A DNA stretch of 64,000 bases from Agarilytica sp045430305. GTDB lineage: Bacteria > Pseudomonadota > Gammaproteobacteria > Pseudomonadales > Cellvibrionaceae. Shown in pieces: positions 1-8,136 of this stretch. Under the pieces are notes generated by a model. The model had not been told where the DNA came from. It made no database searches and saw nothing but the letters and a program-made list of their open reading frames with translations. Position 1 is the stretch's first letter. The number at the start of each line of letters is the position of its first letter. The position numbers and the translations under genes were made by a program. The stretch lies in NCBI GenBank assembly GCA_045430305.1, contig JAILXW010000001.1, forward strand, positions 992,001 through 1,056,000, read 5' to 3'.

Positions 1-888
1 AGTGAGCGCAGTGTGATCTGGAGCTGTCTCCGCCATCTTTGGCGCTTCCGATTCATCACTTTGGGGCGCTTCTATTTCTGGAAGCTCCATTACTGGAGCA
101 ACCTGCGATTCTTCAACGTCGCCTTGCTCGCAAATATTATCAAGAAAACTTCGCAAACGACTTTCAATGGTGTAATCGACAATACTTTCTTGTGTTTCAA
201 CACGAAAACCGCCTGGTTTTATGCTGTCATCAATACTAACCGACCAGTTTCGTAGGTTCGATGGTAAGTGTTTTTCTACCAGTTTGGCATCATGTGGTGA
301 CACCACGACTTCGATATTGATTGAGCCTGCAGGTAACGCAGTAATAGCATGCTTTATAATTTTAAGCAGTTTTTTCGGTTGTAATGAGATTTCATCTTGC
401 AGTAAACCCTGAGCAAAGTGTACGGCCATATCGACAATAATTTTTTCTAGAGACCCTTCTTGCTCTTGCATGGGCGCTAACAAATTACTAGCAATGTGAT
501 TCAGTGTGTTTGCCTCGCTAGTTATACGCGCATGCGTATCTTTATAGGCTTTTTGTTCGCCCTGGCGCTGCCCTTTAGCAGTACCATCTTGCAAACCTTT
601 TGCTAAGCCTTCTTGATAACCTTGCTCGTAGCCTTCTTTTTTTGCCTCTTCGGCCAACTTAGCTAACGCTTCTGCGGTAAGCGCCTTTGGCTTTACCGGG
701 GCATTATAGTCTTCAACTAACTCTGACCCTTCTGGGGCATCTTTTTGTTTCTGCTTATCTTTTTTTGCGCTGAAGACTAGGCGAGACTTTTTGCTCGCGA
801 CGGTAGGTATCTTCCATGAGCTAATATCACCTTCATTTTCAAGTGACTCAAAAGGAATACGATTCATGTTTTTAGGTGAGTCACTCAT
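1..888 (-). CDS. fliH: FliH, flagellar export ATPase regulator (partial, C-terminus off window)
   Basis: The reading frame starts with ATG at 888 and stays open for 296 codons to the window edge, so the C-terminus is missing. The N-terminus begins MSDSPKNMNRIPFE and is followed by a Lys-rich stretch, then a Gly-patterned helix around residues 85-110 with repeated GxxxG-type spacing (EGYEQGYQEGLAKGLQ), which is typical of FliH. FliH binds the ATPase FliI and the C-ring protein FliN and helps deliver export substrates. It lies 89 bp downstream of fliG in the same direction, as expected for fliEFGHIJ. The tail after about residue 265 is rich in Glu, Pro and Ala. No strong Shine-Dalgarno sequence is visible before the ATG, so the start is supported mainly by position and the family-like N-terminus. 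Confidence 0.88.
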   Translation of the reverse strand, partial: MSDSPKNMNRIPFESLENEGDISSWKIPTVASKKSRLVFSAKKDKQKQKDAPEGSELVEDYNAPVKPKALTAEALAKLAEEAKKEGYEQGYQEGLAKGLQDGTAKGQRQGEQKAYKDTHARITSEANTLNHIASNLLAPMQEQEGSLEKIIVDMAVHFAQGLLQDEISLQPKKLLKIIKHAITALPAGSINIEVVVSPHDAKLVEKHLPSNLRNWSVSIDDSIKPGGFRVETQESIVDYTIESRLRSFLDNICEQGDVEESQVAPVMELPEIEAPQSDESEAPKMAETAPDHTALT

Positions 889-977
889 ATTTATCTATTT
901 TACTCAGAAGTGCGGGGTAAAAAATGGTGGGTGTAAAGAGTACATTGAATACTAAAACCTATCACAGATATAGCGCG

Positions 978-2006
978 TTACAACATCTCTTCGCCACCAC
1001 CGCCGAGATTAATTTCACCAGCATCGGCCATTCGTCTTGCAATAGTAAGAATTTCTTTTTGCGCACCTTCCACTTCAGAGAGCTTAACTGGCCCTTTGGC
1101 CTCAAGATCATCACGAAGTAATTCCGCAGCGCGTTTTGACATATTGGCAAAGATTTTTTCTTTGAGAATATCATCAGACCCTTTGAGAGCAAGAATGAGA
1201 ACATCGGAAGACACTTCGCGTAGCAATGCTTGAATACCACGGTCATCCACTTCTTTGAGGTTTTCAAACACAAACATAAGATCTTGAATTTGAGTACCGA
1301 GATCTTCGTCGATTTCTTTAATGGAGTCGAGTAGTTCGCCACCAATGGAGCTATCTAGATTGTTGACGATTTCAGCAGCCACTTTGTAGCCGCCCATATC
1401 TTTTGTTTGAGACCCGGCATTACCAGAAAATTGTTTTTCCAAGATATCATTCAGCTCTTGCAACGCACTTGGCTGCACAGTGTCTAGCGATGCGACACGC
1501 AACATAACATCTAGGCGAACTTTTTCTGGGAAAAAATCCAAAATTTCCGCAGATTGGTCTGAGTCCAAATACGCAATAACAATGGCCTGAATTTGAGGGT
1601 GTTCGTTACGAATAATATCCGCGACAGAACGCGCATCCATCCATTTTAAGGTATCGAGGCCAGTGGTATTACCACCGAGTAGAATACGATCGACCAGGCC
1701 ATCGGCTTTATCTTGGCCCAAAGCGGTAACTAGCATATTGCGGATATAACTATCGGCGCCCATTCCCAAACCGGTAAGCGTACGCACTTCTTCCATGAAA
1801 TTGGAGATGACAATTTCTACTTCTTGCTGCTGAATATTACTAAGGGTAGCCATGGCAGTACCTAAGCGCTGCACCTCTTTTGGCCCCATGTGCTTTAGCA
1901 CTTCAGCGGCAGTCGCTTCACCCATCGACATGAGTAAAATCGCCGCTTGATCTAACTTAGTTAGATTTTTTACGTTTTGTTCAGCTTGGCTTGGAGGCGT
2001 ACTCAT
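978..2006 (-). CDS. fliG: FliG, flagellar motor switch protein
   Basis: This 342-residue protein has the usual FliG length and order: an N-terminal domain that binds FliF, a middle domain with the EHPQ motif at 135-138 and a GG pair near 205, the MFVF motif near 244, and a C-terminal domain whose torque helix (about 275-307) alternates Lys/Arg and Asp/Glu residues. FliG sits in the cytoplasmic C-ring and transmits stator force to the rotor. Its start codon overlaps the fliF stop by 4 bp (ATGA), which implies translational coupling. All landmark motifs are intact and there is no sign of damage. Confidence 0.97.
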   Translation of the reverse strand: MSTPPSQAEQNVKNLTKLDQAAILLMSMGEATAAEVLKHMGPKEVQRLGTAMATLSNIQQQEVEIVISNFMEEVRTLTGLGMGADSYIRNMLVTALGQDKADGLVDRILLGGNTTGLDTLKWMDARSVADIIRNEHPQIQAIVIAYLDSDQSAEILDFFPEKVRLDVMLRVASLDTVQPSALQELNDILEKQFSGNAGSQTKDMGGYKVAAEIVNNLDSSIGGELLDSIKEIDEDLGTQIQDLMFVFENLKEVDDRGIQALLREVSSDVLILALKGSDDILKEKIFANMSKRAAELLRDDLEAKGPVKLSEVEGAQKEILTIARRMADAGEINLGGGGEEML

Positions 2007-3670
2007 TCTTCGTTAATCCAACGCTTGATAACTTGTGCTACTCGGCCTGCATCTTCTGCCACAAGACCTTTTACAGCATTAAGTTGTTGTTCGTAACTTT
2101 CTTCTGGGCTAGGTAGGCCTAGTGCATCACCGCCGGTGAGCGTGACGGTTTCATCTGATAAGCCATCAAACGAATCAATTCCTGCGGCTTGCAAGGCTTC
2201 TAATTCTTTTGCCTCTTGACGCTCTTTCGACTTTACACCCGAACCGGCCAAAGCCTTTAATACAGGCCGACCCACGCCAAACAACAGCACCATCACTATA
2301 AGTGCACCCGCTAAAGGTTTTAAGGCGTTTAAGAGTGCTGGTTGCTCCCACAAAGGAATGGAATCATCCACCTCTTCGAAAGCGGGCAACGGGAAAAAAG
2401 TCTCGTTGAGTACATTTACGCTATCGCCTCGCGCCGCCGAAAAACCGACAGCATCTCTTACAAGTATAGCGAGTCGGTCGAGTTCAGCCTGCGCCCAACG
2501 AACTTTCTCTGCGCCAGCTTCACTAGACGACAGCTTATCATCTAACACTACTGCGACAGTGAGCCGGCGCAGACGCCCTTTCTCAAAACGCGTATAGCTA
2601 ACCGTTCTATCAAGCTCGTAATTTTTGACGGATTGAGATCGACTTCGACCTGGCGCGGGAGCATTTCCTTCACCCTGCTGTAGACCTGCTTGTTCGGGCG
2701 CTTGGCCTGCTGCAGGCGGTTGATTCGTTAACGCACCAGGCACACCGCCAACACCTCCTGCGCCGACTTGCTGCTCATCTACCGTTTGCTCGCTTCGCAC
2801 TGCGGGTAGGTCTGGGTTGTAACTTTCTTCTGCTTGTTCTATTTCGGTGAAATCGATGTTTGCCGCGACTTCCGTTTTAAAATTGCCTTCACCGACAATT
2901 GGGGTAAGTAAACGACGAATACGCAAGACAATGTCGTCTTCTACTTTTCTTGTGTAATCTAGGTGTTGGCCCGCGATAACTAAACGCTCATCTTCTGCGC
3001 CGACCGATAGTAAATTTCCTTTCTGGTCAACCACCGTCACATTTTCTATTTCAAGCTCAGGAATACTGGCGGCAACAAGATTCGCGATACCGCGTACCTG
3101 TTTTGTTTTTATGGGGCGACCAGGAAATAGATCTAGGAATACAGAAGCGCTAGGCTTTCGGCCATCACGCATAAAGACCGTACGTTTAGGTATCGCGAGA
3201 TGCACACGAGCCGAACGAACAGTGTTGATGCTTGCAATAGTGCGTGCAAGCTCCCCTTCAAGACCTCGACGATAACGCATCGATTCAATAAATTGACTGG
3301 TACCTAGAGGCTGCTCTGTTTCAAGCATCTCTAACCCGTAAGATTTTTCCCCTTGAATACCATTTTCCGCTAGCAATATTCTCGCTTTCTCAACGTCGCC
3401 CACGGGCACCAATAAGGCACCTGTAGAGCCATCGACCTTGTAATCGATTTCATTAAAATCAAGAATTTGCCCAACCTCTGCAGAGTCTAGCCTATCTAAA
3501 CTTCCGTATAGCGGCTTGTAGTCTTTACCCATACTCCACATTACAATTGCAACGCCAAATGCCACACTGGCAGCAAGCGCCACCATCAAGCCCGCCTGCC
3601 TTAATAGGTTGAGGTTATTAAAACCCTCGATAATGTCGTCGTTAGGAGTCGCTGCAAGTTGGTCAGCCAT
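2003..3670 (-). CDS. fliF: FliF, flagellar MS-ring protein
   Basis: FliF (555 residues) forms the MS ring in the inner membrane and is the base on which the rotor and export gate assemble. A first membrane segment lies at about residues 28-47 (LMVALAASVAFGVAIVMW) and a second near 440-462. Between them are the YscJ/FliF ring-building motifs and a low-complexity Pro/Gly/Gln linker around 305-345. The cytoplasmic tail, which ends WINEE, is the FliG-binding part. The gene lies 34 bp after fliE and overlaps fliG by 4 bp. An AAAGGT Shine-Dalgarno-like sequence precedes the ATG. Length and layout are normal for the family. Confidence 0.97.
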   Translation of the reverse strand: MADQLAATPNDDIIEGFNNLNLLRQAGLMVALAASVAFGVAIVMWSMGKDYKPLYGSLDRLDSAEVGQILDFNEIDYKVDGSTGALLVPVGDVEKARILLAENGIQGEKSYGLEMLETEQPLGTSQFIESMRYRRGLEGELARTIASINTVRSARVHLAIPKRTVFMRDGRKPSASVFLDLFPGRPIKTKQVRGIANLVAASIPELEIENVTVVDQKGNLLSVGAEDERLVIAGQHLDYTRKVEDDIVLRIRRLLTPIVGEGNFKTEVAANIDFTEIEQAEESYNPDLPAVRSEQTVDEQQVGAGGVGGVPGALTNQPPAAGQAPEQAGLQQGEGNAPAPGRSRSQSVKNYELDRTVSYTRFEKGRLRRLTVAVVLDDKLSSSEAGAEKVRWAQAELDRLAILVRDAVGFSAARGDSVNVLNETFFPLPAFEEVDDSIPLWEQPALLNALKPLAGALIVMVLLFGVGRPVLKALAGSGVKSKERQEAKELEALQAAGIDSFDGLSDETVTLTGGDALGLPSPEESYEQQLNAVKGLVAEDAGRVAQVIKRWINEE

Positions 3671-3704
3671 AATTCGTACCTTTGTTTATTTTTTTCGCGA
3701 CTTA

Positions 3705-4058
3705 TTAAATTGGCATGTTCATGACGTCTTTGTACGCTTCAACTAACTTGTTACGCACTTGAACCGTCGCGTCGAATGCAACACTGGCTTTTTGCGACGC
3801 TACCATCACATCGGTAATGTCTATATTGGGGTCGCCTCGGAGATACGCTTTTTGCATGGCACCAGAACTTTGCTGAACTTCATTAACCTTATTTACGGCT
3901 TGTGACATGACATCCGAAAAATTCGGGCCTTTCACTTTCCCCGCTGGGTTAGCAACGTCGTGTGCTGCGATGGACCCCGGCCCGCTAAACGCTTGAGTTT
4001 GCGATTTTAGGGCTCGCATCTCCATCATCAAACGGTTGATGTCCATTCTGTCGCTCAT
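3705..4058 (-). CDS. fliE: FliE, hook-basal body junction protein
   Basis: FliE (117 residues) links the MS ring to the proximal rod and is one of the first proteins exported. The C-terminal half has the family pattern: GDPNIDITDVMVAS, then AFDATVQVRNKLVEAYKDVM, ending NMPI. The start at 4058 is preceded by AGAGG at a good distance. It is the first gene of the fliEFGH operon, and a sigma-54 element lies about 105 bp upstream. Confidence 0.96.
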   Translation of the reverse strand: MSDRMDINRLMMEMRALKSQTQAFSGPGSIAAHDVANPAGKVKGPNFSDVMSQAVNKVNEVQQSSGAMQKAYLRGDPNIDITDVMVASQKASVAFDATVQVRNKLVEAYKDVMNMPI

Positions 4059-4161
4059 GTTACTGACCTCTGTAATAAACGCTAAAAAGCTTAAATACCA
4101 TGACGGAATATTGGCACTTATGGCCGAAAAACCAGGCTTTTATGACCTGCGCAATACTTAT

Positions 4162-4177
4162 TGCATATTCCAGGCCA
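4162..4177 (-). promoter_or_regulatory. Sigma-54 promoter of fliEFGH
   Basis: Read on the minus strand, the element is TGGCCTGGAATATGCA. The GG and GC doublets have the required 10-bp separation. The first half departs from TGGCAC at two bases. Transcription would start near 4150, giving a leader of about 90 nt before fliE. Confidence 0.6.
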
Positions 4178-4212
4178 GAAATTGCCGAAAGCGGAAGTGG
4201 GGATGATAGAGG

Positions 4213-4230
4213 GCGGAAATGTTTTTCCTA
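4213..4230. promoter_or_regulatory. Degraded copy of the flagellar palindrome upstream of fliE
   Basis: GCGGAAA-TGTT-TTTCCTA matches the GCGGCAA-N4-TTGCCGC palindrome seen at other flagellar promoters at 6 of 7 positions on the left and 4 of 7 on the right. It lies about 36 bp upstream of the fliE sigma-54 element. Another left half site (GCGGAAA) follows at 4232-4238. The role as an activator site is inferred. Confidence 0.35.
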
Positions 4231-4286
4231 AGCGGAAATCAGAGAGAAATCTAGTGTGTAGTTGATGGGGCCATAGAAGCAGAGAT

Positions 4287-4400
4287 GAAATAGAAACAGA
4301 GGCGAAATAGAAACAGAGGCGAAATAGAAACAGAGGCTAAATAGAAACAGAGGCTAAATAGAAACAGAGGCGAAATAGAAACAGAGGTGAAATAGAAACA
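4287..4400. repeat. 17-bp tandem repeat, 6.7 copies
   Basis: Six full units of GAAATAGAAACAGAGGC and a 12-bp partial unit run head to tail. Two units begin T instead of G and the sixth ends T. A decayed seventh full unit can be seen just before, at 4270-4286. The array lies upstream of the fliE promoter and downstream of the small ORF at 4500-4670. Confidence 0.97.
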
Positions 4401-4443
4401 CCCTCGCTTTTACGAGGAAAGTTAGGGGTTACAAGCAAGTCTT

Positions 4444-4468
4444 GGGGCCAAACCGATCATTCGGCCCC
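4444..4468. terminator. Possible weak hairpin after the small ORF
   Basis: GGGGCC and GGCCCC pair over a 13-nt loop just downstream (minus strand) of the small ORF at 4500-4670. There is no T-run after it, so termination is uncertain. Confidence 0.25.
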
Positions 4469-4499
4469 ATGCTCTAATATGATTTAGATGCTGTTCAAT

Positions 4500-4670
4500 T
4501 TATATATCGAAATCGAAATCTTGTAACTCACGCTGAAGACGTAACTCTTCAATTTTATCTTCCAATCGACGCCTGGCGTCTGTGCCATTTAACGGTTCAT
4601 CGTGATCGAACCCATCATCCATTAGCATGATATTGTTTACTGTACTTGTATCTAGAGCTTCAATACCCAT
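4500..4670 (-). CDS. Small acidic protein, possibly PA3496-like
   Basis: This ORF encodes 56 residues (MGIEALDTSTVNNIM at the start, QDFDFDI at the end). It is below the usual length cutoff but looks real: AGGAG lies 8 bp before the ATG, the codons are ordinary, and the protein has a patterned layout. An acidic N-terminal half (MDDGFDHDE) is followed by a helix with ARRRLEDKIEELRLQREL and a short acidic C-terminus. The ARRRLE...ELRLQREL...DFD pattern resembles the small PA3496-type proteins of pseudomonads, but this is from memory and not certain. It stands alone between fleR and fliE and may not be flagellar. Confidence 0.55.
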   Translation of the reverse strand: MGIEALDTSTVNNIMLMDDGFDHDEPLNGTDARRRLEDKIEELRLQRELQDFDFDI

Positions 4671-4679
4671 AAACCAAAC

Positions 4680-5142
4680 TCCTAGTCTGTGAACTGAGCA
4701 AAGGCCGGCTCTTACTAATTTACAGACAGCTGCTAATTAGTCTGTACTGGCCCACAATCAATTTTGGAGAGTTTTCGAACTACCACAGCCATTTGGCGAT
4801 AAACATATTCAAACAGCTGTTGCGTTCAACATCACTGTCTTTTTAAACACAGTCATAATAAATCTAGTGGTAATTTTCCAACACCGCCAGTTTATAAGAG
4901 TAATATGACAACAAAATTAACATCAACATATATTTCGCAATAAAACCGATAAAATAGATCGATATATGTATTTATTCTTTTGCGTTTATTTTAAGAAGTA
5001 GAAAATATAGAAGAATGCCGTTTTACCGGCATTGGTGGGGAATTATGATGGGGGTAATATCAAAATTAATATGACATTTAAATTACGATAAAAATATTTT
5101 AATACCGAAATATTATCTAACGGTTTATGCTGCACCCCCGCA
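4680..5142. other. AT-rich intergenic region
   Basis: No gene or repeat is evident apart from the hairpin at 5014-5033. The stretch 4850-5110 is strongly AT-rich, which is common for promoter DNA of the small ORF and for the trailing end of the fleSR transcript. Confidence 0.6.
5014..5033 (-). terminator. Candidate fleSR terminator
   Basis: AATGCCG and CGGCATT form a 7-bp stem with a 6-nt loop, followed on the minus strand by a T-rich run (CTTCTATATTTTC). It lies about 110 nt past the fleR stop codon. Confidence 0.4.
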
Positions 5143-6609
5143 TCACACCGATTCTAATGTGTAACCCTCATCACGTAAGCGCGCTAATTTATACCGTAGA
5201 GTACGAGGGCTAATTCCAAGCTTTTCGGCGGTATTTTTCTTACTTCCGTTTTCTTGTTTAAGTGTTTTAACGATAATTTCGAACTCATGCTTTTTCATAT
5301 CGGCACCCAAAAGGGCATCGCTATTTTCTAGCTCTGCATTGTCTGATGCCTCAAGCTCTGCGCCTGAAGCAGCGATAGCATTAAATGCTTCAGTCTGAAT
5401 GTGCGACTTCACTTCACCCGCGATTGAATCTACGAGAGATGGCTTTTGGCTAAACCCTTCACTCATCTGCAAGCCAAGGTCTTCATTTTCAATTAAATTA
5501 GATGTTTGCAAAATAAGCGCTCGCTGCATAACATTGTCTAACTCGCGCACATTGCCGGGCCAAGCATATGAAAGCAGTGCTTGTTTTGCACCACCTGAAA
5601 GACTCACCTTTCCACGACCTTGTTTTCTCGAATGCTTTGTTAAAAGACTGGTTGCTAAAGGAATTATGTCGTCAGGTCGATCTCTCAGTGGAGCCCACTG
5701 TAAAGGCAATACGCTTAAACGAAAATACAGATCTTCTCGGAATTTACCTTCGGCAACTTCTTGGCGCATATCTCGGTTAGATGTGGCAATAACACGCACA
5801 TCTAATTTAATACATTTTCGACCGCCTAATCGCTCCACCTCTCTTTCTTGTAATACTCGTAAGAGTTTTGCCTGTAGGCCCATATCCATTTCGCTAATTT
5901 CATCAAGTAATATGGTGCCGCCATTAGCTTGCTCAAACTTACCAGGTGCAGAATTATGCGCACCCGTATAAGCGCCTTTTTCATGCCCAAACAGCATGGC
6001 TTCTAGCATGTTTTCGGGTATTGCCGCACAGTTAAGCGCAATAAAAGGTTGTTCGGCCCGTGGCGATTTTTCATGAATATATCGAGCTAATACTTCTTTA
6101 CCTGTACCAGATTCACCCAGTAATAAAACGGTTGATTCTGATTGGGCGACTCGCGCAGATAGCTGTAATAGTTTTCTACTAGAATCCGCCTCTGCAATTG
6201 GTTCGTTGGATTTACTAACATTTCCACCGGTAATTTTTTCAACCGTTTCAACCAATAGATTCGGTTCAAATGGCTTTACTAGGTAATCGACAGCCCCTTC
6301 TTTCATTGCTAGAACAGATTCACTGATAGATGCGTACGCGGTTACAAGTAATACCGGAATATGCGGAAATTCTTGTTTAACTTTTTTTAGTAAATCATGG
6401 CCGCTCATTTCCCCCATGTTAACGTCTGAAATAATCAAATCAAAATCACTATTTTTATTCAGCGTTAGCAGTGCATCTTCTGCACAGCAATCATCTACCA
6501 CCTCCATATTTGACAGGCTAAGCGTATCGACAAGCGCCTCTCTTAGGGCTGCGTCGTCTTCTACAACGAGAATCTTAGGCGTTTTATCTTTACTATTAAC
6601 TGCTCGCAT
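5143..6609 (-). CDS. fleR: FleR, sigma-54-dependent flagellar response regulator
   Basis: This 488-residue regulator has a receiver domain (about 11-125, phosphoacceptor Asp62 in ISDVNMGEM), an AAA+ domain with Walker A GESGTGKE at 165-172 and the sigma-54 loop GAYTGA at 212-217, and a C-terminal Fis-type helix-turn-helix (NTAEKLGISPRTLRYKLARL). A longer frame opens to 6738, but it would overlap fleS by about 100 bp. The ATG at 6609 has AGAGGA just before it, lies 25 bp after the fleS stop, and starts directly before the receiver domain. In the Pseudomonas/Vibrio hierarchy FleR/FlrC, phosphorylated by FleS/FlrB, switches on sigma-54 genes for rod, hook and, in Vibrio, one flagellin. The likely targets here are the promoters with the GCGGCAA palindrome. 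Confidence 0.95.
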   Translation of the reverse strand: MRAVNSKDKTPKILVVEDDAALREALVDTLSLSNMEVVDDCCAEDALLTLNKNSDFDLIISDVNMGEMSGHDLLKKVKQEFPHIPVLLVTAYASISESVLAMKEGAVDYLVKPFEPNLLVETVEKITGGNVSKSNEPIAEADSSRKLLQLSARVAQSESTVLLLGESGTGKEVLARYIHEKSPRAEQPFIALNCAAIPENMLEAMLFGHEKGAYTGAHNSAPGKFEQANGGTILLDEISEMDMGLQAKLLRVLQEREVERLGGRKCIKLDVRVIATSNRDMRQEVAEGKFREDLYFRLSVLPLQWAPLRDRPDDIIPLATSLLTKHSRKQGRGKVSLSGGAKQALLSYAWPGNVRELDNVMQRALILQTSNLIENEDLGLQMSEGFSQKPSLVDSIAGEVKSHIQTEAFNAIAASGAELEASDNAELENSDALLGADMKKHEFEIIVKTLKQENGSKKNTAEKLGISPRTLRYKLARLRDEGYTLESV

Positions 6610-6634
6610 TCTAGTTTCCTCTAAGCCTTTGCCA

Positions 6635-7834
6635 TTAACACTGCGATTCTTCGCTAAAAATGGGGAGTTCAAAAATTGCTTCTGTACCTTTGCCCAACGT
6701 TGAGGACAAATCAAAACTTCCGCCATGCGCACGCGCAATCGATTGCACCACGCTAAGCCCTAAGCCGGTACCTTGTGCTTTCGATGTATAAAACAGTTCT
6801 TTCGAGCTTTCTAACGCGCGCTCACTTAAACCTTCACCAAAATCAATAATTTTTATCTGTACATAAGGTCTGCGATGCCCCTCTATCACATTTATTTCAA
6901 TATTTAATATTGGGGTGTTGCTACTCGCCTGAATACCGTTATTGACCAAGTTCATGATTGCGCTAATTAAAGCTTCACGATGGCATTTGATCAGTTTGTT
7001 CGGATGGCTATTTGACCACTGACAAGCCGTATTACTGGTAGAAATAACGACTTCTGCAGCTTCTCGCAAGCCGATTTCAAAGTCAGCAAGGCTGATAACG
7101 TCGTTTAGCGGCAATTCGCTTTTAACGAATAACATCATGTCGCGCACTTGCTTTTCCATGTGCTGCAACCGGCCAAAAAGCTTGGCCGCAAAGCTCGATT
7201 TTTTGTCTTGCGATAAATCATCGTTACATAAGTGACCGGCATACAAGATGGCAGCCGAAAGTGGCGTTCTTATTTGATGCGCTAGCGCAGAGACCATTTT
7301 CCCCATCGCAGACAGACGTTCATGTTTACTTAAATGCTCTTGCAATTTTCGAGTTTCAGTTTGGTCTGTTAGCAATATAATTTGACCATCGTTACCCAAC
7401 GAGCTGGTCGCAATGCTGATCCGCTTACCTGAGGGGGTAGACACTTCTAAGCCGTCATCGCTTTTCGGTGCAAAGCAGTCGGCTATTGCATCCCGCCACA
7501 AACGCCCTTCTAATTCGCAATCTAATAATTGATTCGCTGCAGGGTTTGCCTCTAGTACAAAACCTTTTGAATCCAGCACGATCACACCACCAGGCAGGAA
7601 GTTCAGTAAAGCCCGCATTTGGCTGGCGAGCTTTTGCTTTTTCTCATGCTCAGCGTCTTTTTCTTTCGCTGTCTTATCCAGATCTTGCGTGAGCTGCTCA
7701 ACACGCTGTTCTAGCATTTGATAGGACCGCGCTAACTGCTGAGAGGTCTCGTTAAAAAACGCATAGGCTTCAGATAGGCTTTCGCGTTTATCTTCAATCG
7801 GATCTACTGCACTGGGCTTCGCTTGGCTTTGCAA
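6635..7834 (-). CDS. fleS: FleS, flagellar sensor histidine kinase
   Basis: FleS (399 residues) has a coiled coil at about 30-75, a PAS domain at about 75-165, a HisKA domain with the phosphoacceptor His186 (ALAHQIRTPLSAA) and a HATPase domain with the N box NLVNNGIQAS, DFGEGL and GTGLGLSVVQ. There is no membrane segment, as in other FleS/FlrB kinases, so it is cytoplasmic. The start codon is TTG at 7834, chosen because GGGAG lies 8 bp before it and because no alternative ATG preserves the N-terminal coiled coil. It is the first gene of fleSR, 25 bp upstream of fleR, behind a strong sigma-54 element at 7882-7897. Confidence 0.94.
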   Translation of the reverse strand: MQSQAKPSAVDPIEDKRESLSEAYAFFNETSQQLARSYQMLEQRVEQLTQDLDKTAKEKDAEHEKKQKLASQMRALLNFLPGGVIVLDSKGFVLEANPAANQLLDCELEGRLWRDAIADCFAPKSDDGLEVSTPSGKRISIATSSLGNDGQIILLTDQTETRKLQEHLSKHERLSAMGKMVSALAHQIRTPLSAAILYAGHLCNDDLSQDKKSSFAAKLFGRLQHMEKQVRDMMLFVKSELPLNDVISLADFEIGLREAAEVVISTSNTACQWSNSHPNKLIKCHREALISAIMNLVNNGIQASSNTPILNIEINVIEGHRRPYVQIKIIDFGEGLSERALESSKELFYTSKAQGTGLGLSVVQSIARAHGGSFDLSSTLGKGTEAIFELPIFSEESQC

Positions 7835-7881
7835 GATTTGGCTCCCAAATATTTGACACTAATCGGTTTTTTTTATGAGTT

Positions 7882-7897
7882 TGCAAAGGCAATGCCA
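7882..7897 (-). promoter_or_regulatory. Sigma-54 promoter of fleSR
   Basis: The minus-strand sequence TGGCATTGCCTTTGCA matches TGGCAC-N5-TTGCA except for the sixth base. The predicted start is near 7871, about 37 nt before fleS. In related bacteria this promoter is activated by FleQ/FlrA. Confidence 0.8.
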
Positions 7898-7974
7898 GAT
7901 TTTTTTTATTAATAGTTTCAGTAACTTACAGAGCCTGCTGTAATCCTTGAGAAAGCGATGTCGGGGAATTGACG

Positions 7975-8055
<81 letters not shown>

Positions 8056-8061
8056 ATTATT

Positions 8062-8105
8062 TGAAAAAAGAAAGAAGGTCAAACGCTTCATAGAGACAGA
8101 AGCGT
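8062..8105 (-). terminator. fleQ terminator
   Basis: ACGCTTC and GAAGCGT (8083-8105) form a 7-bp stem with a 9-nt loop, followed on the minus strand by a pyrimidine tract ending in six T residues. It starts about 32 bp past the fleQ stop. Confidence 0.65.
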
Positions 8106-8136
8106 GATATCTCGTATTTTAAAAGAAATTCGCTAG

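Noticed and set aside
962..1345. 127-codon minus-strand frame inside fliG
   Set aside because: It is an out-of-frame shadow of fliG, which is intact and fully motif-bearing in the other frame.
6610..6738. Longer start for fleR
   Set aside because: It would overlap fleS by about 100 bp and add residues unlike any receiver domain; ATG 6609 has a good ribosome site.
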